Assembly: GCA_035462845.1 (NCBI GenBank)
Contig: DATHTV010000059.1
Span: 1 to 17,974, forward strand
Reading direction: 5' to 3'
Source: DASTQL01 sp035462845
GTDB taxonomy: Bacteria > Actinomycetota > Actinomycetes > Jiangellales > Jiangellaceae
Length of the DNA: 17,974 nt
In this document: in pieces, positions 7,633-13,249 of the stretch
Position numbering within the stretch: position 1 is the stretch's first letter
Layout: each line of letters starts with the position of its first letter
Program-made: the position numbers and the translations under genes
Notes under the pieces: model-generated
What the model was told of the DNA's origin: nothing
What the model saw: the letters and a program-made list of their open reading frames with translations, nothing else
Database searches by the model: none

Positions 7633-8442
7633 ATGCACAGCACCCGTCCCGTCCACCCGACGGCACACGCCACCGCCCCGCCTCCGGCAGGTGACAAGCG
7701 CGAGCTGCGCCCCCTCGTGGTGTTCGCTGCGATCGCGCTGCCGGTCGGCTGGGCCCTGCTCTCCGTCCCGGTCCTGCTGGACCTGCCCCAGGAGCCGTTC
7801 GTCCTGGGGACCCTGGTGCTCGGGTTGATCCTGCCCGCCCTGGTCCTGACCGCTCGCGACTCCGGCGGCGTCGGCGTGCGTGCCCTGCTGCGCGACGCGG
7901 TACGGCTGCCGCACCCGCTCGGCTGGGGGGTGGCGGCTGCGCTCGCGCTCCCGACGCTCGTCTGGGCGGCGGCAGCGGCGCTGGGCGGCGCTCAGCCGCT
8001 GACCACGGATCTGCTGCTCGGCTTCGTGGTGCAGCTGGTGTCGGGCGCGATCATCGTCAACATCTGGGAGGAGATGGCCTGGACCGGCTTCGTGCAGCGC
8101 CGCGCCGCAGCGCGCTGGGGGGTCTCCCTGGGTGCGCTGGTGACGGCCGTCCTGTTCGCGGGGATCCACCTGCCGCTCGCCTTCGACGGCGCCGGCGACG
8201 CTGGGGACGTCGCGGTAGGCGTCACGGCGCTGCTCGCGACAGGCATCGGGCTCCGGCTGCTGATCGCCGGGGTGGACCGGTGGAGCGGCCGCAGCCTGCT
8301 CACGGTCGGGGTGCTGCATGCCTCGTTCAACGCCGCCGCGGACCTCGTCGACCAGGAGTACGACTGGGTGCGCTACGGCGTCACGGTCGTGCTGGGCGTC
8401 GTGGTGCTGGGCGTGCTCCGGGCCGGGCGGTCGATCCGGTAG
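7633..8442 (+). CDS. CPBP-family intramembrane metalloprotease
   Basis: A 269-residue polytopic membrane protein of the CPBP (Abi/Rce1) family. The diagnostic paired glutamates are in NIWEEMAWTGF (E146, E147), followed by the second motif FAGIHLPL (H179) and the third GVLHASFNAA (H229, N233). These residues build the metal/water site of Rce1-type proteases within the membrane. Members cleave prenylated or peptide substrates, or give immunity to bacteriocin-like peptides; the substrate here is unknown. The ATG at 7633 has a clear gaggag ribosome site (7619-7624) 8 nt upstream, located inside the end of the preceding gene, so the two are almost certainly co-transcribed. The open frame extends far upstream, but that part is antisense to the regulator and lacks family features. 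The last 70 bp overlap the convergent acetyltransferase. Confidence 0.92.
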   Translation: MHSTRPVHPTAHATAPPPAGDKRELRPLVVFAAIALPVGWALLSVPVLLDLPQEPFVLGTLVLGLILPALVLTARDSGGVGVRALLRDAVRLPHPLGWGVAAALALPTLVWAAAAALGGAQPLTTDLLLGFVVQLVSGAIIVNIWEEMAWTGFVQRRAAARWGVSLGALVTAVLFAGIHLPLAFDGAGDAGDVAVGVTALLATGIGLRLLIAGVDRWSGRSLLTVGVLHASFNAAADLVDQEYDWVRYGVTVVLGVVVLGVLRAGRSIR

Positions 8443-8954
8443 ACGACGTGAAGGCGGTCGTCCACCGGGTTGTCCGGCTCCATCTCACCCTCGGCGACCC
8501 GGGCCAGGCCGGCCTTCTCCAGGGCGCGCCACGAGGCCCGGTTGGCCGCGGACACGGCCACCAGGATGCAGTCGGTGTCGGGGTGGTCGTCCCAGGTGCT
8601 GCGTACGAGGGCGTCGATGACCTGCGGCCCGAGGCCGCGACCGACCTGACCCGGGTCGCCGATCAGGTAGTCGATGGTCATCGCACCCTCGGGCACGGGC
8701 AGCAGGGCCGCGAACGCGGCGAGCTCCTCGGGGTAGTCGGCGAGCCGGGAGCGCTGCACCAGGCCGATCGGCCGGCCGTCGGCCAGGGCCAGCAGGTCCT
8801 CGGCGGGCTCCTCCCCGCGCGCCGTCGGCCCGAAGTCGCGGGAAACCGCCTCGGGCGACGTCTCGTGGTTCCACCACCGCGCCACGTGCGGCTCGGCCAG
8901 CCAGCGGCCGAGGAGCGGGAAGTCGCCCTCCTCCACCCGGCGGAAGGTGATCAT
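8373..8954 (-). CDS. GNAT acetyltransferase resembling AAC(6')
   Basis: A 193-residue acetyl-CoA-dependent N-acetyltransferase. It has an AAC(6')-like N-terminus (RRVEEGDFPLLGRWLAEPHV, ARWW), a middle strand IDYLIGD, the acetyl-CoA loop QVGRGLG (103-109) and the motif B region ANRASWRALEKAGL (138-150). This pattern is shared with aminoglycoside 6'-N-acetyltransferases, and also with siderophore (IucB-type) acetyltransferases, so an antibiotic substrate is possible but unproven. The start is ATG 8954; in the same frame no better start lies upstream, and the nearest ribosome site serves a 5-residue leader ORF that overlaps this start. The final residues (STPSTTTPSTTVTP) are low-complexity because they are read antisense through the hydrophobic C-terminus of the CPBP gene, which it overlaps by 70 bp. 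Confidence 0.9.
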   Translation of the reverse strand: MITFRRVEEGDFPLLGRWLAEPHVARWWNHETSPEAVSRDFGPTARGEEPAEDLLALADGRPIGLVQRSRLADYPEELAAFAALLPVPEGAMTIDYLIGDPGQVGRGLGPQVIDALVRSTWDDHPDTDCILVAVSAANRASWRALEKAGLARVAEGEMEPDNPVDDRLHVVYRIDRPARSTPSTTTPSTTVTP

Positions 8955-8968
8955 GGGCGCTGGTCCAT
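8951..8968 (-). CDS. 5-residue leader ORF overlapping the acetyltransferase start
   Basis: On the minus strand AGGAG (8974-8978) sits 5 nt before an ATG at 8968 that opens MDQRP and stops with TGA at 8951-8953. That stop overlaps the acetyltransferase start as ATGA. The AGGAG is 19 nt from the acetyltransferase ATG, too far for normal direct use. Reinitiation or coupling is therefore a reasonable reading, matching the arrangement at 7230-7268. A chance ORF this small cannot be excluded from one sequence. Confidence 0.35.
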   Translation of the reverse strand: MDQRP

Positions 8969-9081
8969 CGCGGCTCCTGGGGCGGGCTCCTCCCGAGATC
9001 TCCGGAACGTACTCCTCCCAGCGGTTGCGCCCACGGCGGTCGCATCCAGGCAGTCCGGTCGTATGGAGCGAGTCGGGAGGT

Positions 9082-9094
9082 CCACGGTCCGTGG
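9082..9094. promoter_or_regulatory. Palindrome in acetyltransferase/DUF6544 gap
   Basis: ccacgg-t-ccgtgg is a perfect 6+6 dyad with a single central base. It lies in the 234-bp divergent gap, about 95 bp before the DUF6544 start and 127 bp before the acetyltransferase start, a suitable place for an operator. No promoter hexamers could be assigned confidently, and short GC-rich dyads are common in such DNA. Confidence 0.25.
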
Positions 9095-9188
9095 TGGGGC
9101 CGGGGCCCTGGGGTGGACTGGCGGAGGCGGATCGCGCCGACGATGCTTCCGCCCGGAGGCAGCCCGGATCCTGCCACGGGAGGTCGTC

Positions 9189-10079
9189 GTGGAGCCACCA
9201 GCGCGTCGGGAGACCAGCGCCGGCCGGACAGTCGGCCGGACAGTCGGCCGGACAGTCGGCCGGTCTGCTGCCGGCCGGACGGCGGTCGGCCTCGGGCTCG
9301 GCCTGGCCGCGGCGGTGGGAGGGTTCGCGGTGCCTGCCCGCCCGGCGGTGCCCGTACCGCAGCGGCCCCACGAGGACCGGACCGTCCCGCTGGACCCCGC
9401 CCTCCCGCCGCTGCTCCGCGAGCACCTGGACCCGACCGGGACCGGCCGGGTGCCGCTCGTGGAGACGTTCGCGCTCTGGGCACGGGGCCGCATGCGACTG
9501 GGCGGGGGGATCTCGCTGCCGCTGCGGTTCACCGCCATGCACAGGGTCGGCGAGGGGTTCCTGCACGACCTCGCGATCACGTGGTTCGGGCTTCCCGTGA
9601 TCCCGGGCGCCGACCTGTTCGTGGACGGCCGCGGGGTCATGCGGGTCGGGCCCAAGGAGTGGTCCGGCCCGGAGATGGACCAGGGCGCGAACCTGGCCAT
9701 GTGGGGCGAGGCCCTGATCGCGCCGTCGGTGTTCGCGGCCGGTAGCCCGCTGCGGGCGGTGCAGGAGGACGATGCCACCGTCCGCCTGACGATGCCGCTC
9801 GGCGGCGGCACGGACACGGCGTGGCTGTCCTTCGAGTACGGGCGGCCGGTCCGCTTCAGGGCACTGCGCCACCGGGGGCCCGGCGGCACGAAGGAGTGGT
9901 GGCACGGCCAGACCCGCGACTGGCAGGACGTCGAGGGCGGGGTCGTCGCCCCCCGCTACCTCGCCGCCACCTGGGAGGCGGACGGACGGCCCTGGCTCGA
10001 GCTGGACGTGCAGGGCGTGACGCTGCACGCGGACGTCGACACCCGCTTCGCCGAGCACGGCCGTCGCGGGAGCCGGTGA
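9189..10079 (+). CDS. DUF6544 family protein, probably membrane-anchored or exported
   Basis: A 296-residue protein of unknown function. I chose the GTG at 9189 because GGGAGG (9178-9183) precedes it by 5 nt; an ATG at 9063 in the same frame lacks this support and would add low-complexity residues. The N-terminus is arginine-rich with three GRTV repeats, followed by a hydrophobic segment (about 31-50, AVGLGLGLAAAVGGFAV) that could be a signal peptide or anchor. The rest resembles DUF6544: ARGRMRLGG, HDLAITWFGLPVIPGADLFV, DGRGVMRVG and a WLSFEYGRPVRFRALRHRG strand pair. No catalytic residues are known for the family. The gene stands alone between two minus-strand genes and meets the methyltransferase tail to tail. 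Confidence 0.8.
   Translation: MEPPARRETSAGRTVGRTVGRTVGRSAAGRTAVGLGLGLAAAVGGFAVPARPAVPVPQRPHEDRTVPLDPALPPLLREHLDPTGTGRVPLVETFALWARGRMRLGGGISLPLRFTAMHRVGEGFLHDLAITWFGLPVIPGADLFVDGRGVMRVGPKEWSGPEMDQGANLAMWGEALIAPSVFAAGSPLRAVQEDDATVRLTMPLGGGTDTAWLSFEYGRPVRFRALRHRGPGGTKEWWHGQTRDWQDVEGGVVAPRYLAATWEADGRPWLELDVQGVTLHADVDTRFAEHGRRGSR
9222..9263 (+). repeat. 12-bp in-frame tandem repeat, 3.5 copies
   Basis: ggccggacagtc is repeated three times exactly (9222-9257) followed by a half copy ggccgg (9258-9263). The unit is four codons, so copy changes add or remove GRTV without breaking the frame. It lies directly upstream of the hydrophobic segment of the DUF6544 protein and adds positive charge there, which could tune export or topology. 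Confidence 0.9.
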
Positions 10080-10110
10080 GGCGTCCCGCGCCGGCCGACG
10101 GTGTCAGGCC

Positions 10111-10130
10111 GCCGGGTGTCGGCGCCCGGC
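10111..10130. terminator. Candidate bidirectional terminator hairpin
   Basis: gccggg (10111-10116) and cccggc (10125-10130) form a 6-bp GC stem with an 8-nt loop in the 51-bp gap between two convergent genes. There is no T tract on either strand. Position favours termination in both directions; the stem is short, so confidence is modest. Confidence 0.35.
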
Positions 10131-10949
10131 TCAGCGGAGGGTGATGACCGTCTCCAGGTACGTGGACGGCATCGCGACGGCGCCACCGTCCCGGTTGCGG
10201 TCCCACTCGCGGGCCAGGTCGGCGAGTCCCCGCGCCAGGCCCTGACGACCCTCGTCGTCCAGGGCCTCGAAGGCCTTGAGCGTCGGGCCGTACCAGTGCC
10301 GGAAGAAGGCGACGAAGTCCTCCGGCGAGCCCGCGCGGAACGTGCACACCCGCCGGACCGACCGGGTGCTCGCCACCGCGTCGCCGAAGAGCTCGGCCAG
10401 GTGCGCCTCGGTGCCCCACAGCATCGGTGACTGGATGCCCGGCGGCGGTGGCACGAAGCCGGAGATGACCTTGAACATCGCGCCGATGAAGCTGTCCGGC
10501 GTCCACGACGCGAGGCCGATGGTGCCCCCGGGCCGGGTGGCGCGGACCAGCTCGTCGGCGACCCGCTGGTGGTTCGGCGCGAACATGCTGCCGAAGACGC
10601 TCAGGGTGGCGTCGAAGGAACCGGTCTCCACCGGCAGGTCCTCGGCGTCGCCCTCGCGGAACTCGACGTCGAGCCCTTCGGCGGCCGCGCGGACCCGGGC
10701 GGTCTCGAGCAGCGTGGGGACGTAGTCGACGCCCATGACGTGGGTACCGGAGCGGGCGGCCGCGATGGCCGCGTTTCCGCTGCCGGTCGCGACGTCGAGC
10801 ACGCGCCAGCCGGCGCGCAGGTCGGCGGAGTCGGCGAGCTGCTCGCTGACGAGCACGATGCGGCTGCCGACGACGGCGTAGTCGCCGCTCGCCCAGGTGC
10901 GCTGCTGGCGCGCCTTGACGACGGAGAGCTCGGGTGCGGTGACGGACAC
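10131..10949 (-). CDS. Class I SAM-dependent methyltransferase
   Basis: A 272-residue methyltransferase of the Methyltransf_11/25 (UbiE-like) type. Motif I is VLDVATGSGN (50-59), then THVMGVDYVP (motif II acidic region), FREGDAEDLPV (motif III area) and ATRPGGTIGLASW (post-motif). The C-terminal half contains FVAFFRHWYGPT, common in small-molecule methyltransferases. The acceptor cannot be told. GTG 10949 is the start: AGGAGG lies 5 nt upstream on the minus strand. It diverges from an HxlR-type regulator across a 231-bp gap with strong dyads, a classical layout for a regulator controlling its neighbour. Upstream in-frame extension to about 11726 is open but antisense to that regulator and not coding in character. 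Confidence 0.92.
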   Translation of the reverse strand: MSVTAPELSVVKARQQRTWASGDYAVVGSRIVLVSEQLADSADLRAGWRVLDVATGSGNAAIAAARSGTHVMGVDYVPTLLETARVRAAAEGLDVEFREGDAEDLPVETGSFDATLSVFGSMFAPNHQRVADELVRATRPGGTIGLASWTPDSFIGAMFKVISGFVPPPPGIQSPMLWGTEAHLAELFGDAVASTRSVRRVCTFRAGSPEDFVAFFRHWYGPTLKAFEALDDEGRQGLARGLADLAREWDRNRDGGAVAMPSTYLETVITLR

Positions 10950-11043
10950 GGTGTCCTCCTGGGACGGTACGGCGCCGGCGGCGTGATCGGTCGGCGCTGG
11001 CGTCCTCGAGGTTCCGCCCAGCGGCGTACCACGACGAGTGCAC

Positions 11044-11085
11044 GTCTCGTACCGGCGACACGTGGCCTGCATACCGGTACGAGAC
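11044..11085. promoter_or_regulatory. Perfect 12-bp inverted repeat between methyltransferase and HxlR gene
   Basis: gtctcgtaccgg (11044-11055) and ccggtacgagac (11074-11085) are exact reverse complements around an 18-bp spacer; their centres are 30 bp apart, close to three helical turns. The element sits 95 bp from each start codon. HxlR proteins are winged-helix dimers that bind inverted repeats in such divergent gaps, so the neighbouring regulator is the natural candidate. Symmetry is seen; the binding partner is inferred. Confidence 0.6.
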
Positions 11086-11136
11086 CGGACAAGGCAGGGC
11101 GAGGCGGTCCGCTGAGGGCGGCCGGCGACGCGGCGC

Positions 11137-11153
11137 CGGTACAGAATCGGTAC
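11137..11153. promoter_or_regulatory. CGGTAC direct repeat, 11-bp spacing, near a possible -10
   Basis: cggtac occurs at 11137-11142 and 11148-11153, one helical turn apart, and the same hexamer (either strand) also occurs at 10965-10970, 11049-11054 and 11075-11080. The sequence between the copies (tacagaat) could act as a weak -10 for the HxlR gene, with a leader of about 30 nt. The clustering suggests half-sites for one DNA-binding protein. Confidence 0.35.
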
Positions 11154-11180
11154 TACCGTGCCCGCCGTCTCGGGGCCACA

Positions 11181-11930
11181 GTGATAGACGTGCATGGATA
11201 CGCGGACTACTGCCCCATCGCCGTCGGCGTCGAGATCCTCGGGGACCGCTGGACCCCGCTGGTGATCCGAGAGCTCATGGTCGGCTCCTCCGGCTTCAAC
11301 GAGATCCACCGGGGGGTGCCCAGGATGAGCCGCAGCCTGCTGTCGCAGCGGCTGCGGCTGCTCGAGAACCGGGGCCTCGTACGCCGGGAGTCGCTCGGAC
11401 GCGGCCGGCCGAGCCGCTACGTCCTCACCCCCGCCGGCGAGAGCATCACGCCGATCGTGTGGGCGATAGGGCACTGGGCGGCCGAGTGGATCTTCCGCGA
11501 CCCGCGGGAGGAGGAGCTCGACGGGCAGACGCTGATGTGGCGGATGCACCAGCTCACCATGCCGACCGCCCTGCCGGTGGAGCGCACCGTGATCCACCTG
11601 GTGCTCACCGGCCCGGGCGGCGCACGCGGGTGGCTCGACATCAAGGACCGCGAGGTGACCGTCTGCACCACCGACCCGGGGTACGACGTCGACCTCGTCG
11701 TCGAGGGCGAGACCCGGCAGATGCACCGCTGGCTCGTCGGCGTGGTGCCGTTCCGCCGGCTCCTCGCCGACGGCTCGGTGCGAGTGGTAGGGCCGAGCCG
11801 GCTGGCGCGCGCCTTCCCGACGTGGTTCAACACCTCGCTCTTCGCCGACGGGCTGCGTCGCGCGGACCAGCGTCGAGCCGGGATGGCCCTGGGCGGCGTG
11901 GACGAGGAGCCCGACGCCGTCCCCGCCTGA
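11181..11930 (+). CDS. HxlR-family winged-helix transcriptional regulator
   Basis: A 249-residue regulator. Residues about 8-105 are a typical HxlR domain: YADYCPIAVGVEILGDRWTP, VIRELMVGSSGFNEIHRGVP, RMSRSLLSQRLRLLENRGLV and GRPSRYVLTPAGESI. Cys11 is at the position of the conserved N-terminal cysteine that senses oxidants in some relatives. The C-terminal 120-140 residues form an extra domain (WLDIKDREVTVCTTDPGYDV) resembling SCP2-like ligand domains, longer than the roughly 110-residue minimal HxlR proteins, so a small-molecule ligand is plausible. GTG 11181 is chosen; GTG 11190 is an in-frame alternative, and neither has a strong ribosome site. It diverges from the methyltransferase and probably binds the dyads between them. 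Confidence 0.9.
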   Translation: MIDVHGYADYCPIAVGVEILGDRWTPLVIRELMVGSSGFNEIHRGVPRMSRSLLSQRLRLLENRGLVRRESLGRGRPSRYVLTPAGESITPIVWAIGHWAAEWIFRDPREEELDGQTLMWRMHQLTMPTALPVERTVIHLVLTGPGGARGWLDIKDREVTVCTTDPGYDVDLVVEGETRQMHRWLVGVVPFRRLLADGSVRVVGPSRLARAFPTWFNTSLFADGLRRADQRRAGMALGGVDEEPDAVPA

Positions 11931-11938
11931 CGTGGGCT

Positions 11939-11961
11939 GACGCCGACCGGACCTCGGCGTC
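11939..11961. terminator. Bidirectional terminator hairpin between convergent genes
   Basis: gacgccga (11939-11946) and tcggcgtc (11954-11961) form a perfect 8-bp stem with a 7-nt loop. It begins 8 nt after the HxlR gene stop and lies 21 bp from the glycosyltransferase stop. No T run is present, as is usual for GC-rich actinobacterial terminators. Placement supports termination in both directions. Confidence 0.55.
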
Positions 11962-11982
11962 GGTTGGCCTCGGCTCTGCGCG

Positions 11983-13119
11983 CTACGCCAGGTCTCGGGC
12001 GACCGGCAGCGGGGTGGTGCTCAGGCCCGGCTGCGCCGGGGGCTCGTCGGCGGCGAGCAGCGCGGCCCGGTACACCTCCTCGTACCCGCGCGTCGTGGCC
12101 TCGACGGTGAAGTGCTCCTCGACGTGGCGCCGGCACGCCGCCGGGTCGAGGCCGCGCACCTCGTCCAGCGCGGCCGGGAGCTGGTCGAGGTCCGAGCACA
12201 GGATCCCGGTCACGCCGTCCACGACGACCTCCGGCACGGCTCCGCGTGGCAGCGCGACCACGGGGGTGCCGCACACCATGGACTCGATGAGCACCATCCC
12301 GAACGGCTCGTCCCACTGGAGCGGGAAGAGCAGGCAGCGCGCCCGCTTCAGCAGGTCGGTCTTCTCGGCGAAGCCCACGGCGCCGGCCACCGTCACGTCG
12401 GGGCCGAGGCGCGGCTCGACCTCGGCGGCGAAGAACTCCTGCTCCGGCGGCTCGGAGCACTTGCCGGCCAGCACGATCGGCAGCCCTGCCGCGCGAGCGG
12501 CGTCGATGGCCAGGTGCGGGGCCTTGTCGGCGTTGTAGCGGCCGAGCCAGAGGGCGAAGTCCTCTTTCGCCTCTTGGTACGGGAACGCCTCAGGCACGAC
12601 GCCGTTGTGCACCGTCCCTGCCCAGTGGAGGTCCGGGGCGAAGGCGCGCTGGGCGTCCGAGATGGCGACCAGATGGGCGTCCACCGAGATGTGCCGGTAG
12701 TACTGCTTCCAGGACCCGCGGACCGGCCCGTGCGCGGTCACGACCATGGGCGTCCGGCTCCAGCGCCGCGCGAGCAGGGGCCCCGCCGCGGTGTGGTCGT
12801 GGACGACGTCGACGCCTCCGCCGGCCACCAGCTCGTCGATGACGTGCGCGGCCGAGATGGCGTGCAGGACCTCGGGGATCACCTCGCCGACGACAGCACT
12901 GGCAGGCTCCTCGAGCGTGCCGATGAAGTCGGCGGTGGTCTTGCCCCGGCCGGCTCCGACGACCGTCACGTCGTGACCTCTGGCGACCAGCCCGTCGACC
13001 AGGTCTGCGACGACGGCCTCGATGCCGCCGTACCCCTCGGGCGGCAGCTCGAAGTACGGCGGGGCGATGACGGCGATGCGCAGCGGCGGGACGCTGCGCG
13101 CCCGGGACTGCTCGACCAC
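11983..13119 (-). CDS. GT4-family glycosyltransferase
   Basis: A 378-residue retaining glycosyltransferase of the GT-B fold. The N-terminal Rossmann domain starts LRIAVIAPPYFELPPEGYGG with the nucleotide-sugar glycine loop YGGIE; VDVVHDHTA and VVTAHGP follow. The C-terminal domain has ALWLGRYNADKAPHLAIDAA, and the family E-x7-E signature EPFGMVLIESM (E271 and E279) followed by CGTPVVALPRGAVPEVV. Donor and acceptor are unknown. The GTG at 13119 is preferred over the upstream ATG at 13173 because AGGAGG lies 5 nt before it. It is divergent from a GH65 enzyme, so a joint role in making and recycling an alpha-glucoside is possible but not shown. Confidence 0.93.
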   Translation of the reverse strand: MVEQSRARSVPPLRIAVIAPPYFELPPEGYGGIEAVVADLVDGLVARGHDVTVVGAGRGKTTADFIGTLEEPASAVVGEVIPEVLHAISAAHVIDELVAGGGVDVVHDHTAAGPLLARRWSRTPMVVTAHGPVRGSWKQYYRHISVDAHLVAISDAQRAFAPDLHWAGTVHNGVVPEAFPYQEAKEDFALWLGRYNADKAPHLAIDAARAAGLPIVLAGKCSEPPEQEFFAAEVEPRLGPDVTVAGAVGFAEKTDLLKRARCLLFPLQWDEPFGMVLIESMVCGTPVVALPRGAVPEVVVDGVTGILCSDLDQLPAALDEVRGLDPAACRRHVEEHFTVEATTRGYEEVYRAALLAADEPPAQPGLSTTPLPVARDLA

Positions 13120-13249
13120 TGGATCCTCCTGTGTCCGGGCGGGGAGACGCGGCTGGAGTCGCGGGACCGCCACCGGTGTTCGGAGATACCCCGCACGAGT
13201 GGCGGCAATCCCGGTGTGCGCACCGCGCCGTACCGGTCACGATGGGTGC

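Noticed and set aside
9222..9263. Tandem repeat as a CRISPR array or a mobile-element end
   Set aside because: The unit is 12 bp with no spacers, lies in a coding frame, and there is no cas gene, transposase or target duplication nearby.
13167..13205. Inverted repeat ccgccac/gtggcgg (13167-13173, 13199-13205) in the GT4/GH65 gap
   Set aside because: Seven-bp GC-only arms 25 bp apart are easily found by chance in such DNA; nothing else in the gap supports an operator.
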